Assembly: GCF_000820145.1 (NCBI RefSeq)
Contig: NZ_CDBW01000032.1
Coordinates: 1-64,000, forward strand
DNA from: Aeromonas sobria
GTDB taxonomy: Bacteria; Pseudomonadota; Gammaproteobacteria; Enterobacterales; Aeromonadaceae
Length of the DNA stretch: 64,000 nucleotides
Direction: 5' to 3'
A program made the position numbers and the translations under genes. The notes under the pieces were generated by a model. That model was not told the origin of the DNA. It did no database searches and saw nothing but the letters and a program-made list of their open reading frames with translations. This document shows positions 36,624 through 47,617 of this stretch, one piece after another (the first letter of the stretch is position 1; every line of letters begins with the position of its first letter).

Positions 36624-37937
36624 TCAGTGGAACTGATCTTCTTCGGTGGAGCCGGTCAATGCGGTGACCGAGGATTGGCCACCCTGAATGACGGTGGTCA
36701 CCTTGTCGAAGTACCCGGTACCGACCTCCTGCTGGTGCGCCACGAAGGTGTAGCCACGGCTGGCGGCAGCAAACTCCGGCTCCTGCACCATTTCGACGTA
36801 GTGCTTCATCCCTTCGCCACGGGCGTACTGATAAGCCAGCTCGTACATGTGGAACCACATGTTGTGGATACCCGCCAGGGTAATGAACTGGTACTTGTAA
36901 CCCATGTCGGACAGTTCCTGCTGGAAGCGGGCGATGGTGGCATCGTCCAGATTCTTTTTCCAGTTGAAGCTGGGTGAACAGTTATAGGCCAGGATGGTGT
37001 CCGGGTACTGCGCCTTGATCGCTTCGGCAAACTTGCGCGCTTCGTCCAGATCCGGCTTGGCGGTTTCGCACCACACCATGTCGGCGTAGGGGGCGTAAGC
37101 CAGACCACGGGAGATAGCTTGCTCGATGCCTGCCTGCACCTTGTAGAAGCCTTCTGCGGTGCGCTCACCGGTCAGGAAGCCAGCATCATAAGGGTCGGCG
37201 TCGGTGGTCAGTAGATCCGCGGCGTTAGCATCGGTACGGGCGATCACCAGAGTGGTGGTGCCGCACACATCGGCTGCCAGACGGGCGGCGACCAGCTTTT
37301 GTACCGCTTCCTGGGTCGGCACCAGCACCTTGCCGCCCATATGGCCGCACTTCTTGACGGACGCGAGCTGATCTTCGAAGTGCACGCCAGCGGCACCGGC
37401 TTCAATCATCCCCTTCATCAGTTCAAAGGCGTTCAGCACGCCGCCGAAACCGGCTTCGGCATCCGCCACGATCGGCAGGAAGTAGTCGATAAAGCCAGCA
37501 TCTTGCGGGCCGACCTTGTTGGCCCACTGGATCTGATCGGCACGGGCGAAGGAGTTGTTGATGCGATCAACTACAGACGGTACCGAGTTTGCCGGGTAGA
37601 GGGACTGATCCGGGTACATGGTGGAAGACAAGTTGTTGTCCGCCGCCACTTGCCAGCCTGAGAGGTAGATCGCCTCTATGCCCGCTTTGGCCTGCTGTAC
37701 CGCCTGGCCGCCAGTCAGGGCGCCGAGACAGTTGACGTAGCCTTTCTTGGCGCTGCCGTGGATCAGCTCCCACAGTTTGTCGGCGCCACGTTGGGCCAGG
37801 GTATGTGCAGGCTGCAAGCTGCCACGCAGGTTTACCACGTCTTCGGCGCTGTAGCCGCGCTTGATCCCTTTCCAGCGGGGGTTTTCTGCCCAGTCTTTCT
37901 CGATAGCCTGGATCTGTTGTTCACGGGTCAGTGCCAT
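36624..37937 (-). CDS. aceA: Isocitrate lyase AceA
   Basis: 437 residues (E. coli 434). The catalytic KKCGHMGGK lies at 195-203; [12 protein letters not shown] and [20 protein letters not shown] are family motifs. It splits isocitrate to glyoxylate and succinate. AGGG lies 8 bases before ATG 37937; the open frame to 37964 adds nine residues. It is 73 bp downstream of aceB. Confidence 0.97.
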   Translation of the reverse strand: MALTREQQIQAIEKDWAENPRWKGIKRGYSAEDVVNLRGSLQPAHTLAQRGADKLWELIHGSAKKGYVNCLGALTGGQAVQQAKAGIEAIYLSGWQVAADNNLSSTMYPDQSLYPANSVPSVVDRINNSFARADQIQWANKVGPQDAGFIDYFLPIVADAEAGFGGVLNAFELMKGMIEAGAAGVHFEDQLASVKKCGHMGGKVLVPTQEAVQKLVAARLAADVCGTTTLVIARTDANAADLLTTDADPYDAGFLTGERTAEGFYKVQAGIEQAISRGLAYAPYADMVWCETAKPDLDEARKFAEAIKAQYPDTILAYNCSPSFNWKKNLDDATIARFQQELSDMGYKYQFITLAGIHNMWFHMYELAYQYARGEGMKHYVEMVQEPEFAAASRGYTFVAHQQEVGTGYFDKVTTVIQGGQSSVTALTGSTEEDQFH

Positions 37938-38010
37938 ATCAGTTCCCTCTTTCATTGATTTCACGTTTCCATTGACTTGTTATTGGCGAGCCCCGCCCGG
38001 GGCCCGTGAT

Positions 38011-39618
<1,608 letters not shown>

Positions 39619-40306
39619 AAGGTTCACTCCTTTGAGAATTACATTTTGAACTAACTAACTACGACTAAAGTCGAATCCCTGTTCTTGCAAACTTCCCGTA
39701 ACAGCGGGATAACACGATTGATAAGGTGCGAAATATTGTTGATTACGTCAACAGTTTTTTTTAAACACCCGTTTTCTCGCTATGGTTAAGTTTATGTTTT
39801 TTATTGTTTTATTGGATTGGTATAAAAGCTCTACGCAGATGGTTATGCTCCTGCTTTTTCCCATCGGACAACGGCTAATTTGGGCCGTTACCCCGCCTCT
39901 CATTTTGTAACTTATTACGTAATAAAATTACAAATGCAAAAACAAATCCCGACCTTACTCCAGGCTTTGCCAAAACAGCCGTATAAAGCGTGTTTGAATA
40001 TGCCATTTAGGGTTCTACCTTTACTGATACTGGCGAGTGAACGACTGTTTTAAACTTGCATAGGCGGGGTGGGCTCTGTTGGCTCCAGCTGTTGCAGCGA
40101 TGGAAAGTGAAGCGCAATAACGTAGGTTTGTATCAGTTGTCGGGGGTAATGGCAGGGAGGTGAGGGGGATGAATGTCAGTCAATAATACTGCCATCCTTG
40201 ATAGAATTAGCAGTTTGTCGTTTTTTGCTACGTCGTCGCCAAGTGGTGGAAAAAGAGACGTTAAACAGAGGGGGTGGTGGATGATTGCGTCGCCACCAGG
40301 CCGGGC
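39619..40306. other. Long intergenic region upstream of aceBA
   Basis: About 690 bases, AT-rich near aceB, that must hold the aceBA promoter. I see a 14-bp perfect palindrome TTATTACGTAATAA at 39912-39925 inside a longer imperfect one, and no supported gene. Confidence 0.5.
39912..39925. promoter_or_regulatory. Palindromic operator candidate upstream of aceBA
   Basis: TTATTACGTAATAA is a perfect 14-bp palindrome flanked by TTGTAA on the left and TTACAA on the right. It lies about 290 bases before aceB. I cannot name the regulator. Confidence 0.4.
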
Positions 40307-40447
40307 TCAATAGTCATCATCCGGCTCAGCCAAGTCGATCACATCCAGCTGGATGACTCGTTCATCGTCGTTTTCGGTGTTGCAAGGGGTGTCGTGAGGA
40401 ACGGAATAGAGCGGAATGGCGGGTGTGAAATCGGTGGTCTGGTTCAT
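40307..40447 (-). CDS. Small hypothetical acidic protein, 46 residues
   Basis: A 47-codon ORF starting MNQTTDFTPAIPLYSVPHDT and ending LAEPDDDY. AGGA lies 7 bases before the ATG. The C-terminal half is strongly acidic. I do not recognise it, and there is no terminator right after it. It could be chance; the acidic composition and ribosome site are the only support. Confidence 0.35.
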   Translation of the reverse strand: MNQTTDFTPAIPLYSVPHDTPCNTENDDERVIQLDVIDLAEPDDDY

Positions 40448-40631
40448 GCCTGGTCCTGTGTTGAACGCAAGCCGGACAGTGATCCCTTCACTGGTGTTTC
40501 CACCTCCCTGTTTTGTCTACCGGCGGAAAGGTGCGCATCTTAATGAGTTCGTCAAAAAGATTCAAGTGGTTCTGGCTGTTTTTTGTGCTTGGTGAGCAGG
40601 CATCGTCAGGAGGATAAATCGGAGGCAAAAA

Positions 40632-40659
40632 AATAGCCCAGTCGTTTGACTGGGCTATT
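40632..40659 (-). terminator. Terminator of the tRNA-Pro gene
   Basis: A perfect 12-bp stem AATAGCCCAGTC / GACTGGGCTATT with a GTTT loop; on the minus strand it is followed by a run of T. It starts 11 bases past the tRNA 3' end. Confidence 0.85.
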
Positions 40660-40670
40660 CTCGGGGAAAA

Positions 40671-40747
40671 TGGTCGGTGTGAGAGGATTCGAACCTCCGA
40701 CCCTCTACACCCCATGCAGATGCGCTACCTGGCTGCGCTACACACCG
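40671..40747 (-). tRNA. tRNA-Pro (anticodon GGG)
   Basis: 77 bases with an encoded CCA end. The acceptor stem CGGTGTG pairs with CACACCG. The anticodon stem TCTGC / GTAGA encloses the loop ATGGGGT, giving anticodon GGG, which reads CCC. The T arm has GGAGGTTCGAATCCTC. The folding follows bacterial tRNA-Pro closely. Confidence 0.95.
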
Positions 40748-40984
40748 ACGGAGTCAGTTCGAGCTGACGGAAGGGAGTCTAATGATATGAATCTGTTGGT
40801 GCAACTCCTTTTTTATCAGTGAGATGCCAACTGCTCCTTTATTGTGCAGACAAGATGTGGCTTGGGCCTGAAGGGGAGATTTGGCATAATCGCCGACCCG
40901 TCGCAGTCCTGTCATAGTGGCGTCATGTACCGGTTCAGATAACGGCATGGCATGGGCGAGGGATCAGCGAATCGATATCTATAG

Positions 40985-41536
<552 letters not shown>

Positions 41537-41684
41537 ATGACTCAGCGGGCAGTGCTCACTGCCCGCTGATCGCTATTTTAAATATGTGTATATAAACAGT
41601 TAGTTAAGTTTGTCTTTCCTGAGATAAATCCCGCTTTTTGTACCCCGCAATAACCTCTTTCAAACAGGCGCTCATGTAACAAAA

Positions 41685-41702
41685 CTGTCATGTTACTGCC
41701 AT
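41685..41702 (+). promoter_or_regulatory. Pho box of pstCAB-phoU
   Basis: CTGTCAT-GTTA-CTGCCAT: a perfect half-site, 4 bases, then a half-site with one mismatch. A TATAAT sequence (41702-41707) follows directly. It lies 38 bases before the pstC ATG. A weaker CTCATGT lies further upstream. Confidence 0.85.
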
Positions 41703-41739
41703 ATAATCCCGCCAAGCCTAGCTTACATTGAGGTTTTGC

Positions 41740-43977
41740 ATGTCATCGGAATCGTTAAATTTGGTTATGGCGGGCAGTAGAAAACGCCGGATCAAGGACA
41801 AATTAGCCAAATATGGCGTCACCACAGGCGGAGCCCTGGTACTGGTGGCCCTGTTGCTTATCTTCTTCTATCTGCTCTATGTGGTGAAACCCATCTTCAA
41901 TGGCGCCACCATGGAGCCGACTGCGTCATTTACGCTGCCCGTTGCAGGCAAGACTGCCTGGCTCGGAATGGAGGAGCAGAACGAGATCGGCTATCGCTTC
42001 AGCGATAAAGGGCTGGTCAACTTCTTCGCCCTTCAGGGAGAGGGCAAGGTCAAGATCGGGCAGTCTCTGGGGAATGGCCAGGTCACGGGTGACATCACCA
42101 CAGTGACCAGTCCGGCGCCGGGCCAGAAGCTTATCGCCTATGGCTTTGCCGATGGCAAGGCGCAGGTTGTCCAGCCGGCGTTCAAGGTCTCTTATCCCAA
42201 CGATGTTCGGGTGATCGAGCCCAGCCTGCAATATCCTTTCGGCGAAGAGCCGGTGGTGATCGACCCGCAAGGCAAGCCGTTGCAGCAGCTGGTGTTCGAA
42301 GCCACCAAGGACAAGATGGCCACTGCCGCCGTGACCGAAGATGGTCGTGGCGTGATGACGGTGATGAGCGGTGAGGAGAACTTCCTCTCCGGCGAGGTGG
42401 AGTGGAGCTCCCAAAACTACAGTATTCCGGCTTTGCCGCGCCATGTGGATCAGCTGCTGCTGACCCCGAACCTTCGTATCTTGCTGGTGCGCGAAGGCAA
42501 TCGCCTCTCTGTCTATGACATCCATAATCTCAGCGAAATATCGCTGCGTAATGTGATGGAGATTAACGCCCCCAATGCCAACGTGACCCGGGTTGAGCTG
42601 CTTTCTGGCGCCTCCTCCCTGCTAGTGGGCAACGACAATGGCATTATCTCCCAGTGGTTTGAAGTGGCGAAAGATGGCAAACGTCAGTTTACCCAAATCC
42701 GTGACTTTAAAGGCGATGGGGCTGTGGATCTGCTGACGCCAGAGCATTACCGCAAAGGCTTCGTCAGTGCCGACAAGGATGGCGCAATCAGCTTCTTCCA
42801 TGCCACTGGCGAGACCAAGTTGCTGAGTGAAAAGGTTGCGGGCGGTGAGCTGTCTGCGTTGGCGATCTCTCCTCGTCACAACACGCTGCTGATGCAGCAG
42901 GGCAATACCTTCACCGTGTTTGCGGTCGAGAACGATCACCCCGAGGTCACCTGGTCTGCCCTGTGGCAAGAGGTGTGGTATGAGGGGTATCCGGAGCCGC
43001 AATATGTGTGGCAATCCACCTCTGCCAGCAACGACTTCGAAGCCAAGCTGAGCCTGGTGCCGCTGGTGTTCGGCACACTGAAAGCCTCGTTCTACGCCAT
43101 GGTGTTTGCGGTGCCGCTCGGTGTTGCCGGTGCCATCTACACCGCTTACTTCATGTCGGCGGGGTTGCGCAAATACGTCAAGCCGACCGTCGAGATCATG
43201 GCGGCGCTGCCGACCGTTATTCTCGGCTTCCTGGCCGGGCTGTGGTTAGCACCCATCATCGAAGGGGCCTTGCCTGGCGTCATCTTGTTGCTGATATTGC
43301 TGCCGATGGGAATGCTGTTGACTGCGTTGCTTTGGCACTATCTGCCCGAGCGCGGCAAGTCATGGTTGCCGGAAGGGTGGCACGCTATCTTGCTGATCCC
43401 GGTGCTGCTGTTCATCGGTTGGGGTGCCTTTGCCTTGAGCCCGCTCATCGAGAATGTCTTTATGAACGGCGATTCGCGTATTTGGCTGACCCACGAAATG
43501 GGCATCAAGTTTGACCAGCGCAACTCACTGGTGGTCGGTATCGCCATGGGCTTTGCGGTCATCCCCACCATCTTCTCGATTGCTGAAGATGCGGTCTTCT
43601 CGGTGCCCAAGCACCTCACTCAGGGCTCGCTGGCCCTCGGTGCGACCCCGTGGCAGACCTTGAGCCGGGTGGTGATCCTCACCGCCAGTCCCGGTATCTT
43701 CTCGGCGGTGATGATGGGCCTTGGCCGCGCGGTGGGCGAGACCATGATCGTACTGATGGCGACCGGCAATACCCCCATCATGGACTTCTCCATGTTCCAG
43801 GGATTGCGTACGTTGGCTGCCAACATCGCGGTGGAGATGCCTGAATCGGAAGTGGGCAGTTCTCACTATCGGGTGCTGTTCCTCGCGGCCTTCGTCCTGT
43901 TTGTGTTCACCTTTTTCTTCAACACCCTGGCCGAGTTTGTCCGTCAGCGGTTGCGTGAAAAATACAGCTCGATGTAA
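41740..43977 (+). CDS. pstC: Phosphate ABC transporter permease PstC, enlarged form
   Basis: 745 residues, more than twice E. coli PstC (319). After one membrane segment (about 31-50) comes a soluble domain (about 52-438) with repeated beta-strand-like blocks (for example RILLVREGNRLSVYDIHNLS and SSLLVGNDNGIISQWFE) that look like WD/beta-propeller repeats. The permease proper (440-745) has an intact cytoplasmic EAA loop (HLTQGSLALGATPWQTLSRV). GAGG lies 6 bases before ATG 41740. Similar long PstC proteins are known in Pseudomonas and Vibrio; the extra domain has no settled role. Confidence 0.93.
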   Translation: MSSESLNLVMAGSRKRRIKDKLAKYGVTTGGALVLVALLLIFFYLLYVVKPIFNGATMEPTASFTLPVAGKTAWLGMEEQNEIGYRFSDKGLVNFFALQGEGKVKIGQSLGNGQVTGDITTVTSPAPGQKLIAYGFADGKAQVVQPAFKVSYPNDVRVIEPSLQYPFGEEPVVIDPQGKPLQQLVFEATKDKMATAAVTEDGRGVMTVMSGEENFLSGEVEWSSQNYSIPALPRHVDQLLLTPNLRILLVREGNRLSVYDIHNLSEISLRNVMEINAPNANVTRVELLSGASSLLVGNDNGIISQWFEVAKDGKRQFTQIRDFKGDGAVDLLTPEHYRKGFVSADKDGAISFFHATGETKLLSEKVAGGELSALAISPRHNTLLMQQGNTFTVFAVENDHPEVTWSALWQEVWYEGYPEPQYVWQSTSASNDFEAKLSLVPLVFGTLKASFYAMVFAVPLGVAGAIYTAYFMSAGLRKYVKPTVEIMAALPTVILGFLAGLWLAPIIEGALPGVILLLILLPMGMLLTALLWHYLPERGKSWLPEGWHAILLIPVLLFIGWGAFALSPLIENVFMNGDSRIWLTHEMGIKFDQRNSLVVGIAMGFAVIPTIFSIAEDAVFSVPKHLTQGSLALGATPWQTLSRVVILTASPGIFSAVMMGLGRAVGETMIVLMATGNTPIMDFSMFQGLRTLAANIAVEMPESEVGSSHYRVLFLAAFVLFVFTFFFNTLAEFVRQRLREKYSSM

Positions 43978-44009
43978 GGGGCGACTCTGTAATGGACAAG
44001 GAATCGACA

Positions 44010-45659
44010 ATGGGTAAGTGGTTTAAATCAGGGGCCCCCTGGATCTGGATGACCGGCGGCGCCGTCAGCCTGAGTCTGGTGGCGGTGCTGGGTCTGCTAC
44101 TGCTAATCGGCTGGCGTGGGCTGGTCTACTTCTGGCCTCACCCCATCTATGAATGGCAACTTGAAGATGCCAGTGGCAATAAAAGTGTATTGATCGGCGA
44201 GATCAACGATCGCGAGCTGGTGCCTGTGGAGCGACTGCGCGCCGCAGGTCTGCCGCTGGAAGGGGAAGAGCGTGAGGTGTTGACCCGCTATCTGGTCAAA
44301 ACCGGCAACCGCGAGTTCGTCGACCTCGATTTTCGCTGGGTGCTGGAGACCGACATCAAGTCCCAAAGCCAGCCCGCTGAGCTGACCATGGTGGAGCGTT
44401 CTACCAATGGTAACTTTTATGGTTACATCGCCTCGGTGAAAGAGGATGGGCGCGAGTTTACCGAGGATCTCCATCCTGCATTGTTGCGGATGCTGGCCCG
44501 TGCCAATTCGCTTTCCGAGCAGGCCAACGACCTGCAAAAAGGGGACATTGGCAGTATCAACTATCAGTTGGAGCGGCTGCGGTTGAAAGAGCGCAAGGCC
44601 GAGCTGGATGACAAGCTGACCGAGCAGCTCAAAGCCGAACTGGCCAGCGAGCGAAAGACGCTGAACGACCGTTATCAGGTGCTCGAGAAGGAGCTCTTCT
44701 CTCTGCGCAGCCAAGCCGACCGCGACTCGATTACCGTCAAGGATATGCGCGGCGAGCTGGTGACCATGCCGATGTCCAAGGTGCTGGATGTGGTCTGGCC
44801 CAACGATATGAACCTGATAGCCAAAGTGGGTTACTGGTTCCACCAGATCGGCAAATTCGTCTCTGACGATCCCCGTGAGGCCAATACCGAGGGGGGCGTG
44901 TTCCCGGCCATCTTCGGCACCGTGTTCATGGTGATCCTGATGGCGATCATTGTCACGCCGCTGGGAGTGGTGGCTGCGGTCTACCTGCACGAGTACGCAG
45001 GCAAGAACAGTTTGACCAAGATTATCCGCATCGCGGTGATCAACCTGGCGGGGGTGCCCTCCATCGTTTATGGCGTGTTTGGTCTGGGTTTCTTTGTCTA
45101 TACGCTAGGCGGTTCACTGGATCAGCTGTTCTACCCGGAGGCGCTGCCGAGCCCGACCTTTGGTTCACCCGGTGTTATCTGGTCGGCACTGACCCTGGCG
45201 ATCCTGACCCTGCCGGTGGTGATTGTCTCCACGGAAGAGGGACTGTCCCGTATTCCCAGTACCATTCGTCAGGGGTCACTGGCGCTAGGTGCCACCCAGG
45301 CCGAGACCCTGTGGCGTATCGTGTTGCCGATGGCGAGCCCGGCCATCATGACCGGCCTTATTCTGGCGATTGCCCGTGCTGCGGGGGAAGTGGCCCCCTT
45401 GATGCTGGTCGGTGTGGTGAAACTGGCGCCGACCCTGCCGATGGATGGCAACTTCCCGTACCTGCATGTGGAGCGCAAGTTCATGCACCTTGGCTTCCAC
45501 ATCTATGATGTCGGATTCCAGAGCCCCAACGTCGAAGCCGCGCGGCCGCTGGTGTATGCCACGTCCTTCCTGCTGGTGACGGTGATCGTTGGTCTGAACT
45601 TGACGGCTATCGGTATTCGTAACCATCTGCGTGAAAAATTCCGGTCGCTGGAGCATTAA
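44010..45659 (+). CDS. pstA: Phosphate ABC transporter permease PstA, enlarged form
   Basis: 549 residues from ATG 44010 (AAGGA 7 bases upstream); an in-frame ATG at 43992 is possible. After the first membrane segment (about 16-40) an extra soluble region (about 42-290) contains a charged coiled coil (about 160-240, LERLRLKERKAELDDKLTEQ). The permease domain (about 297-549) has the EAA loop (STIRQGSLALGATQAETLWR). It pairs with PstC, which has its own extra domain on the same side of the membrane. Confidence 0.93.
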   Translation: MGKWFKSGAPWIWMTGGAVSLSLVAVLGLLLLIGWRGLVYFWPHPIYEWQLEDASGNKSVLIGEINDRELVPVERLRAAGLPLEGEEREVLTRYLVKTGNREFVDLDFRWVLETDIKSQSQPAELTMVERSTNGNFYGYIASVKEDGREFTEDLHPALLRMLARANSLSEQANDLQKGDIGSINYQLERLRLKERKAELDDKLTEQLKAELASERKTLNDRYQVLEKELFSLRSQADRDSITVKDMRGELVTMPMSKVLDVVWPNDMNLIAKVGYWFHQIGKFVSDDPREANTEGGVFPAIFGTVFMVILMAIIVTPLGVVAAVYLHEYAGKNSLTKIIRIAVINLAGVPSIVYGVFGLGFFVYTLGGSLDQLFYPEALPSPTFGSPGVIWSALTLAILTLPVVIVSTEEGLSRIPSTIRQGSLALGATQAETLWRIVLPMASPAIMTGLILAIARAAGEVAPLMLVGVVKLAPTLPMDGNFPYLHVERKFMHLGFHIYDVGFQSPNVEAARPLVYATSFLLVTVIVGLNLTAIGIRNHLREKFRSLEH

Positions 45660-45660
45660 T

Positions 45661-45780
45661 CCAGCCACCCCAGATTGATATAGCGGTAATCGATTGGCGG
45701 CAAATGTGCCTGCCGCCATCGTTACCAAGTAGGTATTCAGGTCGTTGGCATCGAGCTGTGCCAGCCACCCCAGACTGATT
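45661..45780. repeat. Direct repeat pair flanking a hairpin between pstA and pstB
   Basis: CCAGCCACCCCAGATTGATA (45661-45680) and CCAGCCACCCCAGACTGATT (45761-45780) are exactly 100 bases apart. Between them lies a long stem (45685-45726): GGTAA, CGAT and GGCGGCA pair with TGCCGCC, ATCG and TTACC, with two single-base bulges and an 8-base loop. It could modulate the PstA to PstB ratio, or be a remnant of local duplication. Confidence 0.65.
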
Positions 45781-45791
45781 TGAGGTAACAG

Positions 45792-46610
45792 ATGATCAAC
45801 GTAACGACCACCGCCACCCAGCACACCGCACTGGACTTGCTGAACCTGAGCCCGCAGCAGACCGCGCTGGAGGTGAAGGATCTCAACCTGTACTACGGCA
45901 ACAAGCAGGCGCTGTTCAACGTCAACATGAAGATCCCCAAAGGCCAGGTAACCGCCTTTATCGGGCCATCCGGTTGTGGCAAATCGACCCTGCTGCGCTG
46001 TATCAACCGGATGAATGATCTGGTGGATATCTGCCGCATCGAAGGGGAAATTCAACTGCATGGTCACAACATCTATGACAAGAGCGTGGATGTCTCCGCC
46101 CTGCGTCGTCAGGTGGGCATGGTGTTCCAGCGTCCCAACCCGTTTCCCAAGTCCATCTATGAGAACGTGGTCTATGGCTTGCGCCTGCAAGGGATCAACG
46201 ATCGCCGTACGCTGGATGAAGCCGCCGAGCGTTCGTTGCGCGGCGCAGCCTTGTGGGAGGAGGTAAAGGATCGTCTGCACGACAACGCGTTTGGTCTTTC
46301 TGGTGGTCAGCAGCAGCGTCTGGTGATTGCCCGCGCCATCGCCATCGAGCCGGAAGTTTTGTTACTTGATGAGCCGACCTCGGCACTTGACCCGATTTCC
46401 ACCCTCACCATCGAGGAGCTGATCAACGAGTTGAAAAGCCAGTTCACCGTGGTGATCGTGACCCACAACATGCAGCAGGCGGCACGGGTGTCGGATCAGA
46501 CCGCCTTTATGTATATGGGCGAGCTTATCGAGTACTCGAATACCAACACCATTTTTACTACCCCGGCCAAGAAAAAGACTGAAGATTACATCACTGGTCG
46601 TTACGGCTAA
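45792..46610 (+). CDS. pstB: Phosphate ABC transporter ATPase PstB
   Basis: 272 residues. Walker [21 protein letters not shown], signature [19 protein letters not shown], Walker [16 protein letters not shown] and the H-loop [15 protein letters not shown] are all intact. The C-terminus ([16 protein letters not shown]) is that of PstB. The N-terminal 25 residues ([20 protein letters not shown]) are an extension found in longer PstB proteins. Confidence 0.97.
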   Translation: MINVTTTATQHTALDLLNLSPQQTALEVKDLNLYYGNKQALFNVNMKIPKGQVTAFIGPSGCGKSTLLRCINRMNDLVDICRIEGEIQLHGHNIYDKSVDVSALRRQVGMVFQRPNPFPKSIYENVVYGLRLQGINDRRTLDEAAERSLRGAALWEEVKDRLHDNAFGLSGGQQQRLVIARAIAIEPEVLLLDEPTSALDPISTLTIEELINELKSQFTVVIVTHNMQQAARVSDQTAFMYMGELIEYSNTNTIFTTPAKKKTEDYITGRYG

Positions 46611-46643
46611 GCCGCTGGTGGCGCAATGAGTGGGATCAGTAAC

Positions 46644-46685
46644 ATGAGCATCAATAAACAGATTACCAGCCAGTTCAACGGCTAA
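46644..46685 (+). pseudogene. 13-codon ORF resembling the start of phoU
   Basis: MSINKQITSQFNG then stop. It aligns with PhoU residues 4-16 ([13 protein letters not shown]); by my count 31 of 42 bases and 7 of 13 residues are identical, with other residues similar. It lies 31 bases before the phoU ATG. It may be a relic of a partial phoU duplication or a translated leader peptide. Confidence 0.6.
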
Positions 46686-46715
46686 GGCATAATCGGAGCA
46701 TCAAGGATTATTTGT

Positions 46716-47426
46716 ATGGACAATATGAACCTCAATAAACACATCTCCGGTCAGTTCAATGCCGAGCTCGAAAATGTGCGCAATCAGGTGTTGGTGATGG
46801 GAGGACTGGTAGAGCAACAACTCACCGATGCCATCGCCGCCATCCACGATCAGGATCTCGATGCAGCGCGCAAAATCGTAGCCAAAGACCATGCCGTCAA
46901 TGCGATGGAAGTGGCGATCGACGAGGAGTGCACCCGCATCATCGCCAAGCGTCAACCTACCGCCTCCGACCTGCGGCTGGTGATGGCGATCATCAAAACC
47001 ATCACAGATCTGGAGCGGATCGGCGATGTGGCTGACAAAATTGCCCGCATGCTGACCGATAACGCCAACAAGCCTCAGCCACCCTTGGTCTCTTTGGAGA
47101 ACATGGGCCGTCGCACCATCAAGATGCTGCACGATGTGCTCGATGCTTTCGCTCGCATGGATCTGGATGCGGCGCTGGCGGTCTACAAGGAAGATGACAA
47201 GGTTGATCGGGAGTACGAATCGATCATTCGTGAACTGATGACCTATATGATGGAAGATCCCCGCACCATCCCTCAGGTTCTCAACGTCTTGTGGGCGGCA
47301 CGTGCCATCGAGCGGGTCGGCGATCGTTGCCAGCACATCTGCGAATACATCGTTTACTACGTGAAAGGCAAGGATGTGCGTCATACCAAGGGAGATGACT
47401 TGGGTGCCCTGTTGGGTAAGGACTAA
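46716..47426 (+). CDS. phoU: Phosphate signalling protein PhoU
   Basis: 236 residues (E. coli 241). Two three-helix repeats with metal-binding patterns: [33 protein letters not shown] and [20 protein letters not shown]. It links PstB to PhoR to report phosphate sufficiency. The start [20 protein letters not shown] matches the family. Last gene of the operon. Confidence 0.97.
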   Translation: MDNMNLNKHISGQFNAELENVRNQVLVMGGLVEQQLTDAIAAIHDQDLDAARKIVAKDHAVNAMEVAIDEECTRIIAKRQPTASDLRLVMAIIKTITDLERIGDVADKIARMLTDNANKPQPPLVSLENMGRRTIKMLHDVLDAFARMDLDAALAVYKEDDKVDREYESIIRELMTYMMEDPRTIPQVLNVLWAARAIERVGDRCQHICEYIVYYVKGKDVRHTKGDDLGALLGKD

Positions 47427-47438
47427 GCTGAAGTGAAT

Positions 47439-47465
47439 AAAAAGGCGCGCCAAGCGCCTTTTTTT
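47439..47465 (+). terminator. Terminator of pstCAB-phoU
   Basis: A perfect stem AAAAAGGCGC / GCGCCTTTTT with a GCCAA loop and two more T. Confidence 0.9.
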
Positions 47466-47516
47466 GTTGCACCTGTCCGCAGAGTAAGATAAAGCACCCA
47501 ATACGCTGTTTTCTGG

Positions 47517-47617
47517 TAGAATAGCGCCCCTGTGTGGGTCCCGGATGGGCTCACGGTCTGGTCTCCCAGGCCCAGTTTACCGTCTTGTGCTAAGACGGGT
47601 GTAGCAATAGGTTCATC
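47517..47617 (+). promoter_or_regulatory. Promoter and structured leader of the CNNM/CBS gene
   Basis: TAGAAT at 47517-47522 is a likely -10 box, leaving a leader of about 88 bases. It holds CCGTCTT / AAGACGG (47580-47586, 47592-47598) and a GC-rich block before it (GGGCTCACGG, CCAGGCCC) that can pair. This might be a metal-sensing leader, but I do not recognise a known riboswitch. Confidence 0.4.
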
